Positions 13,837 to 21,492 of a stretch of DNA of 29,457 nucleotides are shown here, in pieces. The notes under the pieces are model-generated. The model did no database searches. It was not told where the DNA came from and saw only the letters and a list, made by a program, of their open reading frames with translations. A program made the translations under genes and the position numbers. The stretch's first letter is position 1; each line of letters starts with the position of its first letter. Location of the stretch: positions 1 through 29,457 of IMG/VR virus record IMGVR_UViG_3300021373_002462; one strand, 5' to 3'. This DNA comes from a virus.

Positions 13837-14123
13837 TGTTTCAGATGTTTATTAAGGCAAACGGTGAGCGACCATTCCCGGCGCGACATTTGCCCGAGGA
13901 CGCGGCGACTGATTGCGAACAATGGGTGATTGACCAATTGCCCGAAATGCAAAGCCGATTAGTTGGCATTCTGAATAGCGGTGACCATTGGAAGCAGAAT
14001 CCAGATGATCACCTATTTTGGAACCTTCGATCCATCTACGCGGATCAATGCCATCCGGAAATTGTGACTAGTGAAGCAATGCGCCATCTGTGGACATTGG
14101 TTGACATAGACGCGAACGCTTAA
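13836..14123 (+). CDS. Hypothetical protein, last gene of the cassette
   Basis: 95 aa, acidic (ARHLPEDAATDCEQWVIDQL, 16-35), with several Trp and His residues and no membrane segment. Not recognised. The gene ends 20 nt before a strong terminator, so it marks the end of the operon that starts at 12004. Confidence 0.5.
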   Translation: MFQMFIKANGERPFPARHLPEDAATDCEQWVIDQLPEMQSRLVGILNSGDHWKQNPDDHLFWNLRSIYADQCHPEIVTSEAMRHLWTLVDIDANA

Positions 14124-14142
14124 ACCCATCACCTACCCTATG

Positions 14143-14168
14143 CCCCGCCATCGTGCGGGGTTTTTTTT
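14143..14168 (+). terminator. Rho-independent terminator of the GP88 cassette
   Basis: A 6-bp GC stem CCCCGC/GCGGGG (14143-14148 with 14155-14160) with a 6-nt loop is followed by eight T (14161-14168). It separates the cassette from the packaging genes. Confidence 0.9.
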
Positions 14169-14290
14169 GCCCGTCGCCCGGGCATTCGATCCCCATCAAA
14201 TCGACGCGAACCGGCCGTGCGCGGCCATCAAGGTACTTTGACGCCGGCACCGCAAGGGTGCTGGAACGCCGCGCTCTTTCACTAGGCACA
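14169..14290. other. Hairpin-rich GC stretch before terS, possible cos region
   Basis: Non-coding. Three hairpins follow one another: GCCCG/CGGGC (14169-14183), GGCCG-TGCG-CGGCC (14213-14226) and an 8-bp stem with one G-T pair around GCAAG (14244-14264). A near-palindrome at 14228-14241 lies between the last two. Lambda-type phages with gpA terminase keep their packaging site directly before the small terminase gene, so this is a plausible cos/cosB candidate. No cut site can be assigned. Confidence 0.35.
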
Positions 14291-14310
14291 GAATTTTGTG
14301 AAACTAATCA

Positions 14311-14319
14311 TGTTACACT
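14311..14319 (+). promoter_or_regulatory. Extended -10 promoter before terS
   Basis: TG-T-TACACT fits an extended -10 element (4/6 match of the hexamer plus TG). No good -35 is seen at 17 nt, so an activator may be involved. The start would be about 30 nt before ATG 14357, with ribosome site AGAGGGG. Confidence 0.5.
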
Positions 14320-14356
14320 CTCGAAATAGCACAATATGTAGTATCTAGAGGGGTCT

Positions 14357-14788
14357 ATGAGTACAGGTGGAGTCAAACTGGGCTCGTCTTATGACGAAGC
14401 GCGTACCAGGAAGGTAAATGCGGAAGCAGAAATTGCAGAACTGGAGTTGGCGAAGCTAAAAGGTGTTCTTGTCGTAGCAGAAGATGTTACAACGGCATGG
14501 GAAGATGTGCTGGGCGCCTTCAAAGGCAAACTATTATCGATCCCTTCTAAGGCAGCGCCCGTCGTTGCATCCGAATTAGAGGCAGGCGGGTGTCAGAAGA
14601 TACTGGAAGACCTGATCAACGAGGCATTAACAGAACTATCTAACTATGACCCTAAAGTTGACCCCACAACAGCGACAGTCTCTGTCGAATCATCTGACGA
14701 AAGCGATACAAACACTCAAGCCACCCGAAAAGCTAAGCGTAAGCCAGTGGGCAGACCAAAAAAGACGACTCGACTCGCAGACAAGTAG
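14357..14788 (+). CDS. terS: Terminase small subunit (Nu1-like)
   Basis: 143 aa. The N-terminal YDEARTRKVNAEAEIAELEL (12-31) is the long helix typical of Nu1-type small subunits, followed by VVAEDVTTAWEDVLGAFKGK and LLSIPSKAAPVVASE, also family-like. The small subunit recognises the packaging site and controls the large subunit. The C-terminal 40 residues are Ser/Thr/Asp rich and then basic (KRKPVGRPKK, AT-hook-like), which could bind DNA. That tail is encoded in the 143-nt overlap with terL. The N-terminal HTH of lambda Nu1 is not visible. Confidence 0.8.
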   Translation: MSTGGVKLGSSYDEARTRKVNAEAEIAELELAKLKGVLVVAEDVTTAWEDVLGAFKGKLLSIPSKAAPVVASELEAGGCQKILEDLINEALTELSNYDPKVDPTTATVSVESSDESDTNTQATRKAKRKPVGRPKKTTRLADK

Positions 14789-16508
14789 TGAGCCTGGTCG
14801 ATGGCATACCGCTCGCGCGGAGTATCAACGTGGGATTATGGATGCGTGTTCCGATCCCGGGATAAGAGAAGTCGTTGTGATGGCCGGCGCCCAGTTGGGG
14901 AAGTCGGAAGCAATCCTAAATATCATTGGGTATCACATCGAGAATGATCCGAGCCCGATCCTAGTCCTGCAACCTACAGTCGAGATGGCGCAGGCTTTCT
15001 CTAAGGACAGAGTTGCTAATGGCCTGATCCGCTCGACACCAAGTCTCCGAGATAAGGTGAAAGACCCTCGATCTCGTGATTCTGGCAATACAACCCTTCA
15101 CAAGCTATTCCCGGGCGGTGCTTTGACTCTCGTAGGAGCAAATTCGGCTGCGGGACTCGCTAGTAGACCGATTAGATTAGTTTTGTGTGATGAGGTGGAC
15201 AGATACCCCACTTCGGCCGGTTCTGAGGGCGATCCTATTCAACTCGCTCGTAAGCGTGCGGCCACATTCTGGAATCGAAAGATCGTGATGGTGTCCACTC
15301 CGACGAATAAGGGCGCTAGTCGCATCGAGGATGCTTTTGAGCAGTCTGATCAACGTCATTATCACGTTCCCTGCAAGCATTGTGAGCAATATCAGGTCTT
15401 GAAGTGGTCAAATGTGCAATGGCAGGACGGAGATCCGGAGACTGCTGGCTATTCTTGCTCTCACTGTGGCGTTTTATGGTCTGATGCGGAGCGCAGATGG
15501 GCCATCAGGAACGGACAGTGGGTAGCCATGCAACCATTCAACGGAGTGGCTGGATTCGCTATAAACGGCTTATACAGCCCCTGGACGCCCCTTTCAGATG
15601 GCGTTAGAGACTTCCTGGCTGTCAGAAAGAACCCAGAACAGCTTCGCGTATGGACGAATACCTATCTCGGCGAGACATTTGAGGACGCTGGAGAGACGAT
15701 TGACGAGCTTTCATTGTCCGATCGACGTGAAGAGTACCAAGATTTAGTGCCTGAAGAGGTCATGGTGCTGACTGCGGGTGCCGACGTGCAAGATAATCGA
15801 ATAGAAGTGACTGTTGTAGGCTGGTCTCGCGATTTTGAGTCGTTTGTGATCAAGCATGAGGTGCTTTACGGCGATCCGAGCACCCCGCAGCTCTGGGAAG
15901 CATTAGGTAGCGTCATTTTTAAGCGTTATGAAACCTATGACGAGCGAGAAATGATCATTAGAGCGACTGCAATCGACTCTGGAGGCCATTTTACCAACTC
16001 TGTCTATCAATATGCCAAAAAGTATGCCAGTTCCGGCGTTTTTGCCATAAAAGGTGTCGGCGGAGAGGGTAAACCGATCGCTGGGAGGCCGTCTAAGAAC
16101 AATATTGGCCGATGTAACTTATTTCCGGTCGGTGTTGACACTGCAAAAGACCTTTTGTTCGCTCGATTGCGTATTGAAGAGCCGGGCCCCGGGTTTGTTC
16201 ACTTCCCACAGAACCTCGATGACGAGTATTTCAAGCAATTAACAGCAGAAAAGGTAGTTACCAGGTTCCACAGAGGCTTTAAGAAACGGATCTTTCAGAA
16301 GATAAGACCTCGCAACGAGGCGTTGGACTGTTTCGTCTACAGCATGGCTGCATTAGCAATCTTGAATGTCGATGTCAATGCTCTAGCAGATAGAGCCAAA
16401 TTCAAGCATAATTCAGGGGATGATACCCGCGAAAAGGAACCAAGTCGTCAAGTAAATCGACCGTTTGTGCCAAAGATGGGCAAAGACTTCGTTAACTCTT
16501 GGCGCTAG
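14646..16508 (+). CDS. terL: Terminase large subunit, lambda gpA type
   Basis: 620 aa, close to lambda gpA (641). The N-terminus LSVSQWADQKRRLD and EPGRWHTARAEYQRGIMDA is the family signature, so the start inside terS is credible. ATPase: Walker A GAQLGKSE (81-88), Walker B LVLCDEVD (178-185), coupling STPT (217-220). A zinc knuckle pair follows (CKHC 243-246, CSHC 271-274). The nuclease half contains GADVQDNRIEV, ATAIDSGG and NEALDCFVYSMAAL, with the acidic metal-binding residues. It packages DNA and probably cuts cos ends. It is followed 9 nt later by the gpW-like gene. Confidence 0.95.
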   Translation: MTLKLTPQQRQSLSNHLTKAIQTLKPPEKLSVSQWADQKRRLDSQTSSEPGRWHTARAEYQRGIMDACSDPGIREVVVMAGAQLGKSEAILNIIGYHIENDPSPILVLQPTVEMAQAFSKDRVANGLIRSTPSLRDKVKDPRSRDSGNTTLHKLFPGGALTLVGANSAAGLASRPIRLVLCDEVDRYPTSAGSEGDPIQLARKRAATFWNRKIVMVSTPTNKGASRIEDAFEQSDQRHYHVPCKHCEQYQVLKWSNVQWQDGDPETAGYSCSHCGVLWSDAERRWAIRNGQWVAMQPFNGVAGFAINGLYSPWTPLSDGVRDFLAVRKNPEQLRVWTNTYLGETFEDAGETIDELSLSDRREEYQDLVPEEVMVLTAGADVQDNRIEVTVVGWSRDFESFVIKHEVLYGDPSTPQLWEALGSVIFKRYETYDEREMIIRATAIDSGGHFTNSVYQYAKKYASSGVFAIKGVGGEGKPIAGRPSKNNIGRCNLFPVGVDTAKDLLFARLRIEEPGPGFVHFPQNLDDEYFKQLTAEKVVTRFHRGFKKRIFQKIRPRNEALDCFVYSMAALAILNVDVNALADRAKFKHNSGDDTREKEPSRQVNRPFVPKMGKDFVNSWR

Positions 16509-16517
16509 AGGATTTTT

Positions 16518-17102
16518 ATGGCTAATCTCTTTGACGTTGCTAATGCTCCCGAGGGAGAACCAGAAGAAATCGTTGTAGGCGACTTTGTTCAATGGAAGCG
16601 ATCAGATTTAGTGTCTGATTATCCCCCGGCAACACACTCAGCAGAATACGTAGCAAGAATCACTGGTGGTGGCAGCTCAGAACACAAAATTGCGGCTACC
16701 GAAGACCCTAGCTACTACCTATTTACGATTTCATCTGCCGAAAGCGATACATTTCTACCTGGCAAATACCACTGGCAACTTGAAATCACTCAGACCAGTT
16801 CTGGCAACAGAATTGTCGTTGATATTGGCGATTTTGAGTTTTTGCCTGACATGGACAACAACCAAGCTGATCCTCGCATTCACGCGGAGATCATGCTCAC
16901 TAAGATTGAGTCGTTGTTGCAGGGTAAGGCAGACGCAGACATATCTAGTTACTCGATCGCTGGCCGATCTCTGACAAAGCTTAGTTTTACGGAGTTAGTT
17001 GAGGCTAGAGATTACTATCGACGTGAAATCACCAAGCATGAGAACACTGAGCTCCTTAAGCGTGGCAAAAGTAATGGCGCAACAATAAAGGTAACCTTCT
17101 GA
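16518..17102 (+). CDS. Head-completion protein with gpW-like C-terminus
   Basis: 194 aa. The first 115 residues form a beta-rich domain (PGKYHWQLEITQTSSGNRIV) not seen in lambda gpW. The end, SSYSIAGRSLTKLSFTELVE and YYRREI, reproduces the gpW core: a strand with Gly-Arg, then a helix. The gene stands between terL and portal, exactly where W lies in lambda. The protein would stabilise the packaged head and form the tail attachment platform. The N-terminal extension is the odd feature. The stop overlaps the portal start (TGATG). Confidence 0.65.
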   Translation: MANLFDVANAPEGEPEEIVVGDFVQWKRSDLVSDYPPATHSAEYVARITGGGSSEHKIAATEDPSYYLFTISSAESDTFLPGKYHWQLEITQTSSGNRIVVDIGDFEFLPDMDNNQADPRIHAEIMLTKIESLLQGKADADISSYSIAGRSLTKLSFTELVEARDYYRREITKHENTELLKRGKSNGATIKVTF

Positions 17103-18589
17103 TGGGCATTTTTGACTTTGGACGTAAGAAGAAAGAAGAGAAGCCACGTTTTGTGAAGCGTACTTATGCCGGCGCGGGTCAAAACAGATTATTAGCAGAC
17201 TTCTTTGACTCGCAACGATCAGCGGATAGTGAGCTCCGTCCAGTCATCAAGACGCTACGGAATAGAGCTAGAGATCTTTGTCGTAACAACGAATACGCAA
17301 AGCGTTATGTAAACCTAATGAAGACCAATGTGGTAGGCAGCCGAGGCTTTACTTTGCAGGTGAAGGCATTAGGCGGTGATGGTCTGCTTGATCTACAGGG
17401 TAACAAGGCTGTTGAAAACGCATTCTCTACATGGGGCAAAACTGGTAATTGCACTATTGACGGTCGTCTTTCTTGGGTTGATGCACAAAAGCTAGTAATC
17501 GAAAGCTTGGTGCGAGATGGTGAAGTATTCATCGTTAAACATCGAGGTCGGGATTACCATGATTCATTTGCCTTGCAGTTCATCGAGCCCGATGAGATTG
17601 ACGAGCAGAAGAATGAAAAGTTACCGGGCGGCAATGAGATCCGAATGGGAGTGGAGTTGGATGCCAACAAGCGTCCAGTGGCTTATCACAAGCTAACCTA
17701 TCACCCAGGCGACTACGATTACGCGATGATGACCGGGAAGAGCAAGCACATTCGCATACCGGCCGATCAAGTTATCCATATCTTCATGCCTTTGCGCGCA
17801 GGACAGACTCGTGGGGAGCCTTGGCTTTCACCTGTCATGCCGGCAATGAAACAGTTAGGTGGTTTTCGTGAGGCAGCGGTCATCAATGCACGTATTGGCG
17901 CCTCTAAAATGGGTTTCTTTACGTCGCCTTCCGGGGATGGCTTCGTTCCTGATGAGCTAGACAATCACACCCCGATCATGTCTGCGGAACCCGGAACCTT
18001 CCATCAGCTGCCTACCGGGGTTTCACTGGAGAGCTTTGAACCTGCTTTCCCTAGCAATGAGTTTGATGACTTCCATAAATCGGTACTCAAGGGCATAGCA
18101 AGTGGACTCGGCGTTTCTTATACGTCGCTATCTAATGATCTTGAGGCCACGTCGTACAGTTCTATACGCCAGGGCGCGTTAGAAGAGCGTGACTTCTACC
18201 GCGATATACAGCAATTCATTATCGATCATTTCATATCTATTGTTTATGAGTCTTGGCTAGATGCCGCTATGGATATGCGGTCGTTCAATATCGGAGCCAA
18301 TCAGTTTGAGCGGTTTTTAATGGCCTCTAGCTTTAGTGGTCGCGCTTGGAGTTGGGTCGATCCGCTCAAAGAGATGAATGCGGCGATTGTCGGCATGAAG
18401 AATGGTGTGTTGTCTATCCAAGATGTCGCATCTCAGTATGGTAAGGATGTAGAAGATCTCTTCTCGCAGATTCAGCGTGATAAGGCGCTGGCTGAACAGT
18501 TTGGTATTCAATTCGCTCTTGAGCCTTATGGAACTGAGAAAGCGCAAGTTGACGCCGACATCGTAGGGGATGAAGATGGCGAAGTATAA
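17102..18589 (+). CDS. Portal protein (lambda family)
   Basis: 495 aa (lambda gpB 533). Typical patterns: RNRARDLCRNNEYAKRYVNL (49-68), LVRDGEVFIVKH, LQFIEPDEID, GVELDANKRPVAYH, and TSYSSIRQGALEERDFYRDI in the C-terminal half. The dodecameric portal is the channel for DNA entry and the seat of the terminase and connector. The C-terminal acidic end overlaps the start of the capsid polyprotein gene by 14 nt. No sign of a truncated gpC-type (S49) protease fused here. Confidence 0.93.
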   Translation: MGIFDFGRKKKEEKPRFVKRTYAGAGQNRLLADFFDSQRSADSELRPVIKTLRNRARDLCRNNEYAKRYVNLMKTNVVGSRGFTLQVKALGGDGLLDLQGNKAVENAFSTWGKTGNCTIDGRLSWVDAQKLVIESLVRDGEVFIVKHRGRDYHDSFALQFIEPDEIDEQKNEKLPGGNEIRMGVELDANKRPVAYHKLTYHPGDYDYAMMTGKSKHIRIPADQVIHIFMPLRAGQTRGEPWLSPVMPAMKQLGGFREAAVINARIGASKMGFFTSPSGDGFVPDELDNHTPIMSAEPGTFHQLPTGVSLESFEPAFPSNEFDDFHKSVLKGIASGLGVSYTSLSNDLEATSYSSIRQGALEERDFYRDIQQFIIDHFISIVYESWLDAAMDMRSFNIGANQFERFLMASSFSGRAWSWVDPLKEMNAAIVGMKNGVLSIQDVASQYGKDVEDLFSQIQRDKALAEQFGIQFALEPYGTEKAQVDADIVGDEDGEV

Positions 18590-21212
18590 AGGTAAGGATA
18601 TCGACACAATTCCAACTGATGCGATGGTCGCAGAAGCTAAGCGCGGCTTGGAATGGAGAAAAGAACATGGACGAGGTGGTACTGAAGTGGGTGTTGCGAG
18701 GGCTAGAGATATATCTAACCGTCGTGAGCTCAGCATTGATACTGTTAAGCGTATGTCTTCTTTTTTTGCTCGACACGCTGTGGATGCTGACGCAGAAGGC
18801 TTTCGCCCTGGTGAAGATGGTTATCCGAGTAATGGTCGGATTGCACATGCTCTTTGGGGCGGTAATCCCGGCCGACAATTCGCGTCGAGGGTAATGAAAT
18901 CAGTGGAGGCACTAGATGAACGTCAAGAAGTTAGCGAGTCAGTTAAAAAGTCACTTAGCAAAAAAGCAGAAGATCATAATGCTGAAGTGGGAGATGTTGA
19001 AAGCAAACGAACTAATGTACGAACGCTTAGTGCTGTTTTTCGGCGCGGCGTTGGTGCTTATTACACTAACCCTAGTTCTGTAAGACCGAATGTAAAGTCA
19101 CCAGAACAATGGGCTCAAGCTAGGGTAAACTCATTCCTTTACGTTCTAAGAAACGGGAAATTTAGAAGCGGAAAGCATGACACGGATTTGTTACCATCAG
19201 GACATCCGATGTCGTCCAAAGGAAGGACTGAAGAAATTGTGACACATGTCAACGAGGATATTGAGATGACAGATATAGTTGAAGAACACGTCGATATGGA
19301 GCGACACATTCAAAGTGTTCAAGAAACAGATGATTCCTATGTCATCACGTTTGGGAAGTCTATGCCCGAAGAGCGTGACGGTCACGAGGAAGAAGAAGAG
19401 CGCATGGGTCATGAAGATGACGAGCGTGATGAGCATGATGCGGAGCGAGAAGTTGCTGTCGAAGTAGAGCATCGCGCCATGCATATGGATGCAAAGCCCA
19501 TAGAAGAAGACACTCGACGAGTTCGCATGTCTATCTCTTCTGAGGAGCCCGTAGAGCGCTCTTATGGCAAAGAAGTCTTAGAACATAGTGAGGAAGCCAT
19601 TGATATGACTTTCCTCAATAGCGGCCGCGCCCCGCTGCTTCTGGATCACGATCCTGAGAAGCAAGTTGGCGTTGTAGAATCGGCAGAACTTGATGGCTCG
19701 GCACGTAGACTACGTGCGACGGTGCGCTTTGGAAAAGGCACACTCGCTAGAGAGGCTTTTGACGATGTAGTAGACGGTATCAAAGCCAATATTTCTATTG
19801 GTTACGCCGTCAAGAAAATGGAGCGAAGTGATAGCGATACGTATGTAGCGAAATCATGGAAACCCCTGGAAGCCTCGCTTGTGAGCATCCCGGCTGATCA
19901 ATCGACCCTGGTCGGCGTAGGTCGCTCAAATGAAGCTTCACCCCAACCTTCAATTAAAACCAACTTTAAGGAGGACGTTATGTCTGAAGTTGATATTGCA
20001 GCGGTTGAGGCAGAAGCCAAGAAAACCGCATCTCGTAATGCCGCAGAAATCATGGCATTGACTACCAAGCACAACATGGCTGACCTCGGTCAACGTGCTA
20101 TTGCTGAAGGCAAGTCAATCGATGAAGTCCGTGGCGCTGTTCTTGACCAGATTGGCACTAAGCCACTCGAGTCAAATGACATCGGCCTGACTGAGAAAGA
20201 AGTTAAGCGCTTCTCACTCTTCAATGTCGTTAACGCTTTGGCTAACCCGTCTGACCGTCGCGCTCGCGAAGCTGCTGCTTTCGAGTTCGAGGTATCAGAA
20301 GCGACTGCTAAGCGTTCTGGCAAAGACCCACAGGGCCTGATGGTTCCTTACCAGGTACTGAGCCAACGTGACCTTAACTCGGCGGATGAGTCAGATCTGT
20401 TCTCAGATGACTTCCGCGGTGGTGAGTTCATCGACGTACTCCGCAACTCATCTTCAGTAATGCAAGCTGGTGCTCGCATGTTGCAAGGTTTGAGCGGAGA
20501 TGTAGCTATTCCTAAGAAGGCGACTTCGGCTTCTGCGGCATGGATTGCTACTGAAGGCAACGCGGCTTCTGAGTCAGAGATGACTACTACATCAGTGACA
20601 ATGGTTCCACGTCAGCTTGCGGCGTTTACTGACATCACTCGTCAGTTGCGTCAGCAGAGCTCACTGGATGCAGAAGCACTGGTACGTGATGATCTCGCAC
20701 AGTCTTTGGCGCTTGCTGTTGACTTGGCTGCTCTGCAAGGTTCTGGCTCTTCTGGTCAGCCTACAGGCATCAAGAACACATCTGGCATCAACACTGTAGA
20801 CTTTGGCACCTCGCCTATCCTTGTTCCTTCGTTCGCTAAGATCGTAGACATGGAGACAGCAGTTGCTGAAGACAATGCGTTGACTGGAAACCTCGCTTAC
20901 ATCATGCCTGCGGCAATGTACGGCGGCTTGAAGACAACTGAGAAGGCGTCTAACACCGCTCAGTTCGTTGTTGAGCCCGGCGGCACTGTCAATGGTTACC
21001 GCACTATCGTATCTAACCAGTGTACTGCTGGTGATGCCTTTTTCGGTAATTTTTCGGATTTGCTCGTTGGGATGTGGGGTGCCGGTGTTGACATCACCGT
21101 CGACCCATACAGCCTCTCAACCACAGGCTCGATTCGCATCGTAGCCTTCCAGACTATCGACGTTGCAGTTCGCAACGCTGTTAGCTTCTGCTTGGGTAAC
21201 GACGATCAGTAA
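18576..21212 (+). CDS. Capsid polyprotein: N-terminal phage domains + prohead protease + major capsid protein
   Basis: 878 aa without an internal stop. Domain 1 (about 1-115) has GRGGTEVGVARARDISN, a conserved phage head-region domain. Domain 2 (about 145-215) has VFRRGVGAYYTNPSSVRP and a DLLPSGHP end. An acidic/His-rich linker follows (about 220-325). The prohead protease (about 328-450) contains LLLDHDPEKQVG with a likely catalytic His358 and NISIGYAV with Ser407, ending PLEASLVSIPADQST. The HK97-fold capsid protein begins at residue 469. A self-cleaving assembly precursor is inferred. ATG 18576 is preferred to 18570 because it is better spaced from AGGGGA. The fusion is unusual: most relatives have separate genes. 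Confidence 0.85.
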   Translation: MAKYKGKDIDTIPTDAMVAEAKRGLEWRKEHGRGGTEVGVARARDISNRRELSIDTVKRMSSFFARHAVDADAEGFRPGEDGYPSNGRIAHALWGGNPGRQFASRVMKSVEALDERQEVSESVKKSLSKKAEDHNAEVGDVESKRTNVRTLSAVFRRGVGAYYTNPSSVRPNVKSPEQWAQARVNSFLYVLRNGKFRSGKHDTDLLPSGHPMSSKGRTEEIVTHVNEDIEMTDIVEEHVDMERHIQSVQETDDSYVITFGKSMPEERDGHEEEEERMGHEDDERDEHDAEREVAVEVEHRAMHMDAKPIEEDTRRVRMSISSEEPVERSYGKEVLEHSEEAIDMTFLNSGRAPLLLDHDPEKQVGVVESAELDGSARRLRATVRFGKGTLAREAFDDVVDGIKANISIGYAVKKMERSDSDTYVAKSWKPLEASLVSIPADQSTLVGVGRSNEASPQPSIKTNFKEDVMSEVDIAAVEAEAKKTASRNAAEIMALTTKHNMADLGQRAIAEGKSIDEVRGAVLDQIGTKPLESNDIGLTEKEVKRFSLFNVVNALANPSDRRAREAAAFEFEVSEATAKRSGKDPQGLMVPYQVLSQRDLNSADESDLFSDDFRGGEFIDVLRNSSSVMQAGARMLQGLSGDVAIPKKATSASAAWIATEGNAASESEMTTTSVTMVPRQLAAFTDITRQLRQQSSLDAEALVRDDLAQSLALAVDLAALQGSGSSGQPTGIKNTSGINTVDFGTSPILVPSFAKIVDMETAVAEDNALTGNLAYIMPAAMYGGLKTTEKASNTAQFVVEPGGTVNGYRTIVSNQCTAGDAFFGNFSDLLVGMWGAGVDITVDPYSLSTTGSIRIVAFQTIDVAVRNAVSFCLGNDDQ
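19967..19974 (+). promoter_or_regulatory. Internal Shine-Dalgarno for separate capsid protein
   Basis: TAAGGAGG, a perfect complement to the 16S rRNA tail, lies 5 nt before an in-frame ATG at 19980. It occurs inside the open frame of the polyprotein, exactly at the protease/capsid border, and is the strongest ribosome site noticed in the window. Confidence 0.85.
19980..21212 (+). CDS. Major capsid protein, HK97 family (internal start product)
   Basis: 410 aa made from the internal ATG, the normal size of an HK97-like capsid precursor. Residues 1-105 are helical and charged, the delta scaffold domain usually removed by the protease (VAAVEAEAKK-like start, TKHNMADLGQRAIAEGKSID). The core then follows with MVPYQVLSQRD, the long spine helix, DVAIPKKATSASAAWIATEG, the P-domain pattern LAAFTDITRQLRQQSSLDAE, and LQGSGSSGQPTGIKNTSGIN. 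It shares its frame with the longer polyprotein, so both forms may be made, with the short one in excess. A strong terminator follows. Confidence 0.88.
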   Translation: MSEVDIAAVEAEAKKTASRNAAEIMALTTKHNMADLGQRAIAEGKSIDEVRGAVLDQIGTKPLESNDIGLTEKEVKRFSLFNVVNALANPSDRRAREAAAFEFEVSEATAKRSGKDPQGLMVPYQVLSQRDLNSADESDLFSDDFRGGEFIDVLRNSSSVMQAGARMLQGLSGDVAIPKKATSASAAWIATEGNAASESEMTTTSVTMVPRQLAAFTDITRQLRQQSSLDAEALVRDDLAQSLALAVDLAALQGSGSSGQPTGIKNTSGINTVDFGTSPILVPSFAKIVDMETAVAEDNALTGNLAYIMPAAMYGGLKTTEKASNTAQFVVEPGGTVNGYRTIVSNQCTAGDAFFGNFSDLLVGMWGAGVDITVDPYSLSTTGSIRIVAFQTIDVAVRNAVSFCLGNDDQ

Positions 21213-21223
21213 GTAGTACCTGA

Positions 21224-21248
21224 CCCGCCCTTCGGGGCGGGGTTTTTT
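21224..21248 (+). terminator. Rho-independent terminator after the capsid gene
   Basis: A 7-bp stem CCCGCCC/GGGCGGG closed by a TTCG tetraloop (21224-21241) is followed by G and six T. It probably attenuates transcription so that capsid protein is made in excess over tail proteins. No promoter is seen just after it, so read-through is needed. Confidence 0.92.
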
Positions 21249-21258
21249 GGAGAGTGTT

Positions 21259-21492
21259 ATGAAATACGAAGTAACTAGAGACTGCATTATTAAAGGTGCT
21301 CGCTATAGAGTCGGTGACGTAGTAACCGATTTGAGCGAATCAATTGCTAAAGATTTAATGGCTATTGGGCGATTGGCGCCCCATCACGAGCCGGAGCCTA
21401 CGAATCGAGCCATCGGTGCAAAAGATTCGGAAGAGAAGCCCAAGAAGCGAGGCCGTCCTGCGAAGAAGGATGTGGAGCCAGAGGCTGAGTAA
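21259..21492 (+). CDS. Small head-tail connector-region protein with AT-hook-like tail
   Basis: 77 aa. The N-terminal part MKYEVTRDCIIKGARYRVGD with ESIAKDLMAIGRLAP reads like the short SH3-like domain found after capsid genes (gpFI position). The C-terminus KPKKRGRPAKK has the RGRP core of an AT-hook. ATG 21259 is chosen because of GGAGAG upstream. The stop overlaps the next start (TAATG). The role is inferred from position. Confidence 0.6.
   Translation: MKYEVTRDCIIKGARYRVGDVVTDLSESIAKDLMAIGRLAPHHEPEPTNRAIGAKDSEEKPKKRGRPAKKDVEPEAE

Noticed and set aside
14068-14289. Leftward 73-codon frame over the terminator and hairpins
   Set aside because: It needs a GTG start without ribosome site, runs through a terminator and the end of the gene at 13836, and matches nothing I recognise.
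18317-18878. Two long leftward frames over portal and polyprotein genes
   Set aside because: They lie opposite strongly recognised proteins, overlap each other, and show no domain or ribosome site; they are shadows.
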